Notes: a model not told the origin generated them from the sequence alone. DNA of 39,783 nt from Bradyrhizobiaceae bacterium (GCA_947481635.1 CANKHJ010000016.1:1-39783); one strand, 5' to 3'. Positions 24,724-32,585 are shown, numbered from the stretch's first letter. Numbers and translations: made by a program.

Positions 24724-25767
24724 TCAGCCTGCCGAGCGCGTCTGTGCGGCATCCTCGGTGGCCACCTGGGCCTTGGCCTTGTTGAGCATGATGCGGCGGA
24801 TGCGGGTCACGCCGATGTCGTGCTGGTAGAGCATCTCGCGCTTGCGCGCGTCGTCCGGCATGTTCACCAGCATCTCGCGATCCTGCTCCAGCACATGCCA
24901 GTGCCGCTCGTCGAGGTAGGTGCGGTAGAGGAAGCGCCACGCTTCGCGCGCGGTGCCGGACACCTTGCGCATGCGCCAGAAGAACACGATGCAGTTATGC
25001 TCGTCGACCGGCGTGGTGAAGCCGATGATGCGGAACGGGCCGCCGGGGCCGCCTTTGGGCGGGTAGGGGATGTCGAGCCGGCAATAGGGCGCCGCGGTCT
25101 CGGTGACCATCTCGGTCCAGTCGAAATTCTCGCCGACCTGTGCGGTGCGGGTGACGATGAAGCCGTCCTGGGTCGGGTCGATCCGCATCAGATCCTGCTT
25201 CGCGCCGTAAGCCAGCGTGAAGCTGTCCGAATGCAGATAGCTGCCATGCATCGGATCGGCGAGATTGTCGATCGCGTAGCGGTAATTGCAGGCCCAGGGT
25301 GAGACGCAGAGGAACGAGGTCCATTCGTCCGAGGTGAATTCGGCAGGCAGCGGCAGCGGCGGCGCGTCCGGCTTGTCGAGGCTTGGGAAATAGACAAACA
25401 CCGCGTCGCGGGATTCGTCGACCGCATAAGCGGTGACCGGCCGGCGGCCTTCCAGCGCGCATTCCGGCATCGCCGGCACGCGCACGACCTTGCCCGAACC
25501 GTCGAGCGTAACGCCGTGATAGCGGCAGGCGATGAAGCCGTCATGCACCTCGCCGCGCGACAGCAGCGCGCCGCGGTGCGGGCAGTAATCTTCCAGGCAT
25601 TGCAGCTTGCCGGCCTCGTCGCGCCACAGCACCAGGTCGCGGCCGAGCGCCTTCACCGCATGCGGCTCACCATCGCGCACCTGCACCGATTTGCACACTG
25701 CGTACCATTGGCCGAGCAGGCCCTGGTTGACGCGTTCCTCGGCGCGGAATTCCGGATTGTCCCTCAT
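24724..25767 (-). CDS. Rieske non-heme iron oxygenase, alpha subunit (copy 1)
   Basis: 347-aa oxygenase of the single-component-alpha (phthalate/vanillate oxygenase-like) group. The [2Fe-2S] ligands C62/H64 (YCPHRG) and C81/H84 (CRYHG) are visible. The mononuclear iron site includes H174 and H179 in DNLADPMHGSYLH. It hydroxylates or demethylates an aromatic or alicyclic substrate using electrons from a reductase/ferredoxin not encoded here. It is strikingly similar to the copy at 29955-30998: same length, no gap through residue 180, and 16 differences over residues 17-111. It is co-transcribed with the VOC dioxygenase and the ABC binding protein. Confidence 0.92.
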   Translation of the reverse strand: MRDNPEFRAEERVNQGLLGQWYAVCKSVQVRDGEPHAVKALGRDLVLWRDEAGKLQCLEDYCPHRGALLSRGEVHDGFIACRYHGVTLDGSGKVVRVPAMPECALEGRRPVTAYAVDESRDAVFVYFPSLDKPDAPPLPLPAEFTSDEWTSFLCVSPWACNYRYAIDNLADPMHGSYLHSDSFTLAYGAKQDLMRIDPTQDGFIVTRTAQVGENFDWTEMVTETAAPYCRLDIPYPPKGGPGGPFRIIGFTTPVDEHNCIVFFWRMRKVSGTAREAWRFLYRTYLDERHWHVLEQDREMLVNMPDDARKREMLYQHDIGVTRIRRIMLNKAKAQVATEDAAQTRSAG

Positions 25768-25792
25768 GGTCTCAACCTCGCGTCTCTTGGCT

Positions 25793-25818
25793 GCTCTCCC
25801 CCGCTTGCGGAGGAGAGC
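25793..25818. repeat. Short GC-rich palindromic repeat
   Basis: GCTCTCC-c-CCGC-TT-GCGG-a-GGAGAGC, 26 nt, in the 86-bp gap between the binding-protein gene and the Rieske gene on the minus strand. It is the same family as 10821-10844. It may stabilise the 3' end of the binding-protein message. Confidence 0.6.
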
Positions 25819-25853
25819 AATTCATTGACGAGCCACAGATCGACTGGAGAAGC

Positions 25854-26846
25854 CTACTTGATGAAAGCGTTGGTGTAGAGCTGGTCGAGCGGCAGCTCGG
25901 AAGTGATGAAGCCTTCCTTCAGGTAGAACTTCTGCACCGCCGCAAGACGCTGTGGGTCGATGGCGCCGATTTCGCTCTGGCCCTTGTAGGTGCGCGCCAC
26001 GTAGTTCGTGAGCACCTTCTCGATCAGCTTCTCCTTGCCCTTGAACGAGGGCGAGGCCTCGACATAGGCCGCCGCGGCCTTGATCGGGTCGTCCATCACG
26101 AACTGCATGCCGCGCAACGTCGCCTTGACGATCGCGCGCACCATTTCCGGCCGCTTCTGGATCACGTCATCGGAGGCGAGGATCGCCTGCGCCATCGAGG
26201 CGAATGCGTCCTGCGTCGGAATCGCAACCGCATCGGGCAGCGCTTCCTTCACGTCGACTTCCCAGTCCGGCGTGCAGGCGCAGGCATCGACGGTGCCGGC
26301 GATCACCAAGTTGGCGACGGCGGCCGGGCCGACCGCCTGCGCGTCGACGTCGTTCTTAGTCAGGCCCTTCGTGGCGAGCGCGCCGAGCATGGCGAAATAG
26401 GTGGTGTCCTGGAACGCCAGCACCGAGACCTTCTTGCCCTTCAGGTCTTCCAGCTTGGTGATGCCGCGGTCCTTGCGGCCGACGACGACAGTCAGCGCGC
26501 CGCCGCCCATCAGGCCGACGACCTTCACCGGCACACCCTGGCTGCGCACGATGATCGGCGTATCGCCGATTGCGCCGCCGATAGGCGCATTGCCGACGCC
26601 GACCTGCTTCGCGACATCGACGCCGCCGCGCGCGACCACGAATTCAACGTCGTAGCCGGCGTCCTTATAGTAGCCGAGATGCTTCGCGAGCACCCACGGC
26701 GCGAAGGCCGGCAGGCTGGGCGGAGCGGGGAGCAGATAGGTGATCTTTTCCTGCGCGGAGGCGGCGCTCGAGATGGTCGCGGCGACTGCGATCGCCAGAG
26801 CCGACGCGGCAAGACGCCGGACATTGCGGGTTTCGATGATGCTCAT
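25854..26846 (-). CDS. ABC importer periplasmic binding protein (NMT1/SsuA-like)
   Basis: 330-aa solute-binding protein. MSIIETRNVRRLAASALAIAVA...SAASAQ is a signal peptide cleaved near SAQ-EK. The mature region shows LPAPPSLPAFAPWVLAKHLGYYKDAGYDVEFV and LKGKKVSVLAFQDTTYF, typical of the NitT/TauT binding proteins. ATG 26846 is preferred (AAGGAG about 9 nt upstream); the frame continues open to 27095 without family similarity. Its partner ATPase and permease are on the opposite strand (27610-29249), sharing the divergent promoter region. The ligand is unknown, probably the substrate of the Rieske/VOC pathway. Confidence 0.9.
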   Translation of the reverse strand: MSIIETRNVRRLAASALAIAVAATISSAASAQEKITYLLPAPPSLPAFAPWVLAKHLGYYKDAGYDVEFVVARGGVDVAKQVGVGNAPIGGAIGDTPIIVRSQGVPVKVVGLMGGGALTVVVGRKDRGITKLEDLKGKKVSVLAFQDTTYFAMLGALATKGLTKNDVDAQAVGPAAVANLVIAGTVDACACTPDWEVDVKEALPDAVAIPTQDAFASMAQAILASDDVIQKRPEMVRAIVKATLRGMQFVMDDPIKAAAAYVEASPSFKGKEKLIEKVLTNYVARTYKGQSEIGAIDPQRLAAVQKFYLKEGFITSELPLDQLYTNAFIK

Positions 26847-26886
26847 CAACTGGGCTCCTTCAAGCACTTCGGTGTGAGAGGGAAAC

Positions 26887-27246
26887 TCAGGCCGGTTTCG
26901 CGGCCGCTTGCTGTTTGTCACGTTCCTGACGCCACTCGCGCGCAAGTCGCTCGCGCACGGGGACGAAATCATAGGTGGGATAGAATTCGGTGGTGAAGAC
27001 GCCCCAGGCGGAGCGCTCGATCTCGATGTTGACGACGTTGAGCAGGCGCGCCGGCAGTCGTAGCGTAACGATCTGGCCGATGCCCATCGCCACATTCCAA
27101 CTGACGATTTCGCAGCCGGCTGGCGGGAAACGTTCCCACCAACCCATCTCGGAGAGGTGGGCCTGAATCCCTTCGAGGTTCTTCGACTGGTCGTGTTTCA
27201 GAAAGATCGTGAGGAGGATCGTGGGCTCGGGAGCGGGATCACTCAC
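26887..27246 (-). CDS. Conserved small protein of unknown function
   Basis: 119-aa soluble protein; no named family is recognised. It begins with hydrophobic strands (TILLTIFLKHDQSKNLEGIQAHL), has EMGWWERFPPAGCEIVSWNVAMGIGQIVTLRLP, and then EIERSAWGVFTTEFYPTYDF, followed by a charged tail. The size and strand/helix rhythm suggest a ferredoxin-like (dimeric alpha-beta barrel) fold, but this is a guess. The start is GTG 27246, with GGAG seven nt upstream; the frame extends to 27342 without a good site. It is first in the leftward operon, before the ABC binding protein, Rieske oxygenase and VOC dioxygenase. Confidence 0.78.
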   Translation of the reverse strand: MSDPAPEPTILLTIFLKHDQSKNLEGIQAHLSEMGWWERFPPAGCEIVSWNVAMGIGQIVTLRLPARLLNVVNIEIERSAWGVFTTEFYPTYDFVPVRERLAREWRQERDKQQAAAKPA

Positions 27247-27365
27247 AGGCAAACTCCGGAAAAAGACGCTGGCTGACGGTTTCGAGATACACGTGATTGA
27301 CTCTCGATCCGACCATGTTAACCTGTTCACAACCGAACGCAAGTTTCAAAATGCAGCAGGTTGGC
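27247..27365. promoter_or_regulatory. Divergent promoter region of the Rieske/ABC operons
   Basis: 119 bp separating the leftward and rightward operons, relatively A/T-rich in its right half. It contains TTGACT (27297-27302), a good -35 match for rightward transcription, with an imperfect TAACCT 15 nt further on. It also contains the inverted repeat GTTC-N6-GAAC (27325-27338). That pattern resembles operators of IclR-family aromatic-pathway regulators (PcaU/PobR-like), and an IclR gene lies in the rightward operon. The assignment is inference. Confidence 0.4.
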
Positions 27366-27635
27366 ATGATGTCAGACAAGCACGCTGCGCTCGCGAACCA
27401 GTCTCGCGGACGCCCCCTGAGCCAGCAAGAGCTGGATCTGGCCGCCGCCATGGAGCGGATTTACGCCACTGGAGAGCATGATTACGAGAAGGTCGCCGCG
27501 GCCCTGCAACGGGATAATGTGGCGCGGCCCTCGGGTGCCGCGGGCCCCTGGAGCGCGGCGGTGCTGGGCGACGAGCTGAAGCGGATCAACGCGTCATTGG
27601 ACGAGGCATATGCCAAACACGGCATCGGTGCTTGA
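27366..27635 (+). CDS. Small protein with recombinase-like helix-turn-helix domain
   Basis: 89-aa protein. QSRGRPLSQQELDLAAAMERIYATGEHDYEKVAAALQRDNVARP...GPWSAAVLGDELKRINASL resembles the recombinase-like HTH domain found in very small proteins near Rieske oxygenase genes; this is recalled and not certain. It has no catalytic motif. ATG 27366 or 27369 is the likely start, with a weak site (AGCAGG) upstream. Its 3' end overlaps the ABC ATPase gene by 26 bp, so the two are translationally coupled. It could be a regulator or a small accessory protein; nothing in the sequence decides. Confidence 0.72.
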   Translation: MMSDKHAALANQSRGRPLSQQELDLAAAMERIYATGEHDYEKVAAALQRDNVARPSGAAGPWSAAVLGDELKRINASLDEAYAKHGIGA

Positions 27636-28398
27636 CCTCATAAGCGTCACCAAGCGCTTCGTTGCGCCTGACGGCGTCTCGCAGCTCACCGCCATCGAGC
27701 AGGTGACGATGAACGTCCGCGCCGGCGAATTCGTCGCGGTGGTCGGTCCGTCGGGCTGCGGCAAAAGCACCATCCTGAATCTGGTCTCCGGTCTGGACCG
27801 TGCGAGCGAGGGGCGGATCGTCCTGAACGGCGCGCCGGTCACCGGGCCGAACCCGTCGGTCGGCTTCATGCTGCAAAAAGACCTGCTGCTGCCGTGGCGT
27901 ACGATCGTCAGCAACGTCGAATTCGGCCTCGAAGCCCGCGGGCTCAGCGCGGCCGAGCGGCGCGAGCGCGCGCTGCGTGAGCTGAAGCGCTGCCGCCTCG
28001 ACGATTTCGCCAACAGCTATCCCTATCAATTGTCGGGCGGCATGCGGCAGCGCGCGGCGCTGGCGCGCACGCTCGCGATCGAGCCCGCCATCGTGCTGCT
28101 TGACGAGCCGTTTTCCGCGCTCGACGCGCAGACCAAGATGATCCTGCAGAAGAGCTTCGCCCAGACGATCGCGTCGGAAGGCATCACCACGGTGCTGATC
28201 ACGCACGACCTGCTGGAAGCGGCAACGATGTCCGACCGCATTCTGGTGATGAGCGAACGGCCCGGCCGGATCATCGATGAGATCATCGTCGACCTGCCCG
28301 ACCGCGACAATCCGATGGCGCGCATGCATCAGCCCAAGGTGAAGCAATATGTCGATCGCCTGATGGCAACGCTGCATCTCGAGGAGAAGGTGGCATGA
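27610..28398 (+). CDS. ABC importer ATP-binding protein (NitT/TauT type)
   Basis: 262-aa ATPase: Walker A GPSGCGKST (46-54), Q-loop MLQKDLLLPW, signature LSGGMRQR, Walker B VLLDEPFSALD and switch His in ITHDLLEA. It is followed by one permease gene with an ATGA overlap. The cognate binding protein is presumably the divergent one at 25854-26846. It is the second importer of this family in the window and is clearly not a recent duplicate of the one at 12182. Confidence 0.92.
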   Translation: MPNTASVLDLISVTKRFVAPDGVSQLTAIEQVTMNVRAGEFVAVVGPSGCGKSTILNLVSGLDRASEGRIVLNGAPVTGPNPSVGFMLQKDLLLPWRTIVSNVEFGLEARGLSAAERRERALRELKRCRLDDFANSYPYQLSGGMRQRAALARTLAIEPAIVLLDEPFSALDAQTKMILQKSFAQTIASEGITTVLITHDLLEAATMSDRILVMSERPGRIIDEIIVDLPDRDNPMARMHQPKVKQYVDRLMATLHLEEKVA

Positions 28399-29249
28399 GC
28401 GCGCCCGAAGCCAGCTCGGCGCTCGGTCTGCGGTTGCCGGCCACCGAGCCGACCGCTCAGCCTGCGGTTCCGACCATTCCCTGGTACACGCGCCATGCGG
28501 TGACGCTCGGCAGCCTGGCCTTCGGTGTCGCCTTCCTGCTGACCTGGCAATTGCTGCCGCCGGCGCTGGGCGTGCCATCCTACATCATCCCGACCGTCAG
28601 CGACCTGATCGCGGAAGCCGGCCGCATGGCCGCGCGCGAGCGGCTGATCTATCACTTCGCCTCGACCTTCTTCATCGGCAGCATCGGCTTCATCGTCGGC
28701 AGCCTGCTCGGCGCGGCAATCGGCTACGTGCTTGGCATGTCGACGTTGCTGGAAAAAATTCTTTCGCCGTATCTGCTCGGCCTGCAGATCGCGCCCAAGG
28801 TCGCCTTCGCGCCGCTGTTCATCATGTGGCTCGGTTACAACGCCTGGCCGAAGCTGATCGTCACGATCCTGGTGGTGTTCTTCCCGATCCTGGTCAACGT
28901 CCTTCAATCGATGAAGACGGTCGACCGCGACATGATCAACCTGGCGCGCGCCTACAGCATGAGCCGCATGCAGATTTTCTGGAAGATCGAAGTGCCGGCC
29001 TCGATGCCGGCGCTGATGGCCGGCCTGCGCATCGGCGCGACGCTCGCCGTGATCGGCGTCACGGTCGGCGAACTGGTCGGCGGCAATACCGGCCTCGGCT
29101 ACCTCATCACCTTCGGCGAAGGGCAGGCCAACACCGCGATGGTCTTCAACGCCATCATCCTGCTCACCATCATCGGTATCGTGCTTTACGGCGTCGTCGC
29201 CTTCATCGAGGCACGCGTGCTGCATTATATCCCCCGCGCGATTCGCTAG
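28395..29249 (+). CDS. ABC importer permease (BinPT family)
   Basis: 284-aa permease. A proline-rich cytoplasmic leader of about 35 residues is followed by six or so hydrophobic segments (first TLGSLAFGVAFLLTW). The coupling loop is MINLARAYSMSRMQIFWKIEVPASMPALMAGLRIG. Only one permease is present here, so the transporter is probably a homodimer in the membrane, unlike the two-permease system at 14.0-15.7 kb. ATG overlaps the ATPase stop. Confidence 0.92.
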   Translation: MSAPEASSALGLRLPATEPTAQPAVPTIPWYTRHAVTLGSLAFGVAFLLTWQLLPPALGVPSYIIPTVSDLIAEAGRMAARERLIYHFASTFFIGSIGFIVGSLLGAAIGYVLGMSTLLEKILSPYLLGLQIAPKVAFAPLFIMWLGYNAWPKLIVTILVVFFPILVNVLQSMKTVDRDMINLARAYSMSRMQIFWKIEVPASMPALMAGLRIGATLAVIGVTVGELVGGNTGLGYLITFGEGQANTAMVFNAIILLTIIGIVLYGVVAFIEARVLHYIPRAIR

Positions 29250-29271
29250 CGCGAAGACCAAGGAGAGAGCC

Positions 29272-29823
29272 ATGAACAAGACCGTGTTCCCCGATATCAG
29301 GCCGGAAAGCCTCGTGATCCCAGAAGGCCAGACGCTGAATTCGTGGCTCGAGACGCGCATCGCGCGCTATGACTCGCGCCAGCTCGACTGGCACGTGCTC
29401 AAGTTCCAGGCCGATTATGATCCGAAGTATCGCCGCGCGCAGATGCGCTATGTCGGCACCGGCGGCACCGGCAAGGACGAAGGCGACGACAATGTCGTTC
29501 CGGCCGAACATTTCACCTTCTCGACCATGGTGCTGCCGGCCGGCTGCGAAGGCCCGCTTCATCTGCATACCGACGCCGAAGAGGTGTTCTTCGTGCTGCG
29601 CGGCAACAAGCTGCGCTTCATCATCGAGCACCAGGGCGAGCGCTTCGAAACAATATTGAAAGAGCGCGACCTGTTCTCGGTTCCGCCCGGCGTCTATCGC
29701 GGGCTGGTCAACGAGGGCATCGAAGAGGCGCTGATGTGCGTCATCATCGGCAACAGCAAGCCGGTCACCCCGACCTATCCGCCGGATCATCCGCTCTCCC
29801 AGATCAAGCGCGGCAAGGCGTAA
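29272..29823 (+). CDS. Cupin-domain protein
   Basis: 183-aa single-domain cupin. Motif 1 gives H97, H99 and E103/E104 (PLHLHTDAEEVFFVLRG). Motif 2 (DLFSVPPGVYRGLVNEG) has Tyr where the last His ligand usually stands, so metal binding may be incomplete or altered. No HTH is attached, so it is more likely an enzyme (dioxygenase, isomerase) or a ligand-binding accessory than a repressor. GGAGAG precedes ATG 29272. It sits between the permease and the second Rieske oxygenase. Confidence 0.85.
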   Translation: MNKTVFPDIRPESLVIPEGQTLNSWLETRIARYDSRQLDWHVLKFQADYDPKYRRAQMRYVGTGGTGKDEGDDNVVPAEHFTFSTMVLPAGCEGPLHLHTDAEEVFFVLRGNKLRFIIEHQGERFETILKERDLFSVPPGVYRGLVNEGIEEALMCVIIGNSKPVTPTYPPDHPLSQIKRGKA

Positions 29824-29827
29824 TTCT

Positions 29828-29931
29828 GTCATTCCGGGGCGCGCGCTAGCGCGGACCCGGAATCCAGATGCGGTGGCAGTCGTTGTGGTTCTGGATTCCG
29901 GGTTCGCACCTGCGGTGCGCCCCGGAATGAC
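29828..29931. repeat. Bradyrhizobiaceae-type cloverleaf intergenic repeat, intact copy
   Basis: About 104 bp. The outer arms GTCATTCCGGGGCGC and GCGCCCCGGAATGAC are a perfect 15-bp inverted repeat. The inner arms CCCGGAATCCAGA and TCTGGATTCCGGG are a perfect 13-bp repeat. GCGCTAGCGC and GCACCTGCGGTGC form side stems. The element sits between the cupin and second Rieske genes, inside what otherwise looks like one operon, so it is probably transcribed. A degenerate copy is at 23649-23751. Confidence 0.85.
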
Positions 29932-29954
29932 ATCGAGAGATTGAGGACTGACCC

Positions 29955-30998
29955 ATGACCGTTGCGAGCAAGGAACAGATCGAGCAGCGCCTCACCCAGG
30001 GCGTGCTCGGGCAATGGTATGTGGTCGGCAAGTCGGTCCAGCTGCAGCCGGGCAAGCCCCACGGTGTGAAGGCGCTCGGCCGCCATCTGGTGTTGTGGCG
30101 CGATGAGGCCGGCAAGCTGCAATGCTTGGAGGATTACTGCCCGCATCGCGGCGCGCGGCTCTCGCGCGGCGAGGTGCATGACGGCCTAATCGCCTGCCGC
30201 TATCACGGCGTCACGCTCGACGGCACCGGCACGGTGCTGCGCGTGCCGGCGATGCCGGGCTGCGCGCTCGAAGGCCGCAGGGCGGTCGATGCCTATGAGG
30301 TCCAGGAATCGAACGACGCGATCTTCGTTTACTTTCCCTCGGCGGAGCAGCCGAAGGCGCCGCCGCTCGCGCTGCCGGCCGAGTTCAGCGATCCGAACTG
30401 GTCGAGTTTCCTCTGCATGGGCAAGTGGGATTGCAGCTATCTGTTCGTCTACGACAATTTCGCCGACCCGATGCACGCCTGCTACCTCCATGCCGATTCC
30501 TTCACGCTCGCCTTTGGCGCCAAGCAGGACGTGATGAAGCTCGAGGAGCGCGATGACGGCTTCTACATCGCCAAGGTCGGCCAGCAGGACGTCAATCTCG
30601 ACTGGACCCACATGGTGATGGACGGCAGTCAGGTGTATTGCCGGCTCGACATACCCTATCCACCGGCGATGGGACCGGGCGGGCCGTTCCGCATCATCGG
30701 CTACGCGACGCCGATCGACGACAATTCCTGCATGGCGTTCTTCTGGCGCTTGCGTCAGGTCGGTGACACGGCGCGCGAAAGCTGGCGCTTCCTCTATCGT
30801 GCGACGCAGGAGCCGCGACACTGGTTTGTGCTGGAGCAGGATCGCGAGATGCTCTCCAATATTCCGTCCGACGCTCACAAGCGCGAGATGCTCTATCAAC
30901 ACGACGTCGGTGTGAGCCGGATGCGCCGCACCATGATGCGACAGGCCAAGGCCCAGATCGAGGCTGAGGAAACCGCCGGCGTGCGAGCCGCAGTTTAG
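29955..30998 (+). CDS. Rieske non-heme iron oxygenase, alpha subunit (copy 2)
   Basis: 347 aa, the same length as copy 1, with identical positions for C62/H64, C81/H84 and for H174/H179 (DNFADPMHACYLH). The Rieske half is about 83% identical to copy 1 (79 of 95 over residues 17-111). Beyond residue 110 the two diverge more, which is where substrate specificity lies. Start ATG 29955 follows the cloverleaf repeat; GAGGACTGACCC is the upstream sequence. No reductase or ferredoxin gene is close. The two copies may act on two successive or two alternative substrates. Confidence 0.92.
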   Translation: MTVASKEQIEQRLTQGVLGQWYVVGKSVQLQPGKPHGVKALGRHLVLWRDEAGKLQCLEDYCPHRGARLSRGEVHDGLIACRYHGVTLDGTGTVLRVPAMPGCALEGRRAVDAYEVQESNDAIFVYFPSAEQPKAPPLALPAEFSDPNWSSFLCMGKWDCSYLFVYDNFADPMHACYLHADSFTLAFGAKQDVMKLEERDDGFYIAKVGQQDVNLDWTHMVMDGSQVYCRLDIPYPPAMGPGGPFRIIGYATPIDDNSCMAFFWRLRQVGDTARESWRFLYRATQEPRHWFVLEQDREMLSNIPSDAHKREMLYQHDVGVSRMRRTMMRQAKAQIEAEETAGVRAAV

Positions 30999-31008
30999 GC
31001 GGAAAAAG

Positions 31009-31761
31009 ATGATGCTCAAAGGCCGGCGAATCGTGGTGACAGGCGCCGCGCGCGGCGTGGGGCGCGCGATCGCGCTGGCTTGCGCGCGCGCGGGCGCCGA
31101 GCTCGTTCTCGCGGATATTTTGGAGCCGGAAGGTCGCGCCACCTGCGATGAATTTCTGGCGCAGGGCTTCAAGGCGCGTTTCGTGCGCTTCGATCTCGGC
31201 GATCCGGCGTCGGTGGAAGCCTTCGGCCGCGATATCGCAGCGCATGAAGGCAATATCCACGGCCTGGTCAACAATGCGGCGATCGCGACTGACGTCGGCG
31301 GCGCGACTTACGATGCGATCGATATCGGCCTGTGGGACCGCGTCATGACCGTGAATGTGCGCGGCACCTGGCTGGTGACCAAGGCGCTGGCGCCTTTATT
31401 CGCCGACGGGCAGCATGGACGCATCGTCAACCTGGCGTCGGACACGGCACTGTGGGGCGCGCCGCGGCTGCTTGCCTATGTGGCGAGCAAGGGCGCGATC
31501 ATCTCGATGACGCGCTCGCTGGCGCGTGAACTTGGCCCGCGCGGCATCGGCGTGACCGCGATCGCGCCGGGAATCCTGACCGGTGACTCGACCGACTATG
31601 TGCCGCGCGAGCGCCATGCGCTTTACGAGAATCATCGCGCGGTGCCGGGCCCGCAGTCGCCCGAAGACATCGTCGACACGGTGGTGTTCCTGCTGACGTC
31701 TGGTGCATTGGCGGTGACCGGTCAGGTGCTGCCGGTCGACGCGGGGTTCGTATTCACATGA
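31009..31761 (+). CDS. SDR-family NAD(P)-dependent oxidoreductase
   Basis: 250-aa classical SDR: TGAARGVG, NNAAI, NLASDTALWGAP and YVASK, VDAGF at the end. The acidic residue after strand 2 (LADILEP) favours NAD. It starts 10 bp after the Rieske gene (ATG 31009 or 31012), so it may act as the dihydrodiol or alcohol dehydrogenase following that oxygenase. Its stop overlaps the start of the alpha/beta hydrolase (ATGA). Confidence 0.88.
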   Translation: MMLKGRRIVVTGAARGVGRAIALACARAGAELVLADILEPEGRATCDEFLAQGFKARFVRFDLGDPASVEAFGRDIAAHEGNIHGLVNNAAIATDVGGATYDAIDIGLWDRVMTVNVRGTWLVTKALAPLFADGQHGRIVNLASDTALWGAPRLLAYVASKGAIISMTRSLARELGPRGIGVTAIAPGILTGDSTDYVPRERHALYENHRAVPGPQSPEDIVDTVVFLLTSGALAVTGQVLPVDAGFVFT

Positions 31762-32585
31762 GCGCACTGCGCCGCGAGAGCACCGGCGATGTGTCGTATC
31801 TGCGCCGCGATGGGCAGGGGACGCCGTTGGTGCTGCTGCACGGCATCGGCAGCAACGCTCAGTCATTCGTTCCGTTGCTATCGGCGCTGCCGGAGGACCG
31901 GCCGGTCGTTGCGTGGGATGCGCCCGGCTACGGCGATTCCAAGCCAATGACCAAGGACTGGCCACGCGCCGGCGACTATGCCGACGTCCTGGACCGGCTG
32001 CTCGGCACGCTCGGGATCACCCGTGGCGTCATGATCGGGCATTCGCTCGGCACGCTCATCGCCGCGCATTTTGCGGCGGCAAAGCCGCGACAGGTCTCCC
32101 ATCTGGTGCTGATTTCTCCGACCTTTGGCTATCAGGCGCCGAATGGCGGGCCGATGCCGGCCAATGTCGTGCAGCGGCTGCAGGATCTCATAACGCTGGG
32201 TGCCGCGGGCTTTGCAGAGATTCGTGCGCCCGGCCTGCTTGCCGACCCGCAAGGCCAGCCGCAACTCCTTGCCGCGGTGCGAACTGCGATGGCCTCGGTC
32301 AAACGCCCGGGCTACGACCACGCGGTGCGGATGCTGGCACAAGGCCGGCTGCGCGACGACCTCATCCGCGTTGAGGCGCCGACCTTGGTGATTGTCGGCA
32401 GCAAGGACCGGACCACACCGCCCGCGGTCGCGCGCGAGGCTTATGCTGCGCTCGACAACATGACGGGACGGCACGCCTATCGGGAAATCGAAGGCGCCGC
32501 GCATGCCGTATGCCAGGAACAACCAGGCGCTGTCGCTCATGCGATCTCAGAAGCCATCGGCAACAAGGCGACCTCGCATGCTTGA
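31758..32585 (+). CDS. Alpha/beta-fold hydrolase (meta-cleavage hydrolase-like)
   Basis: 275-aa hydrolase with a complete triad: S96 in IGHSLGT, D217 in GSKDRTT and H249 in GAAHAVCQEQP. HGIGSNAQSF near residue 30 is the oxyanion-hole region. Similar proteins hydrolyse meta-cleavage products or enol-lactones. With the VOC dioxygenase at 23758 it could complete ring fission, though the two are in opposite operons. It overlaps the preceding SDR by 4 bp and the IclR gene by 8 bp. Confidence 0.86.
   Translation: MSALRRESTGDVSYLRRDGQGTPLVLLHGIGSNAQSFVPLLSALPEDRPVVAWDAPGYGDSKPMTKDWPRAGDYADVLDRLLGTLGITRGVMIGHSLGTLIAAHFAAAKPRQVSHLVLISPTFGYQAPNGGPMPANVVQRLQDLITLGAAGFAEIRAPGLLADPQGQPQLLAAVRTAMASVKRPGYDHAVRMLAQGRLRDDLIRVEAPTLVIVGSKDRTTPPAVAREAYAALDNMTGRHAYREIEGAAHAVCQEQPGAVAHAISEAIGNKATSHA

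Noticed and set aside
23649-29931. Cloverleaf repeats considered as CRISPR repeats or tRNA-like genes
   Set aside because: Only two dispersed copies, no regular spacers, and no tRNA-type anticodon or CCA/T-loop features.
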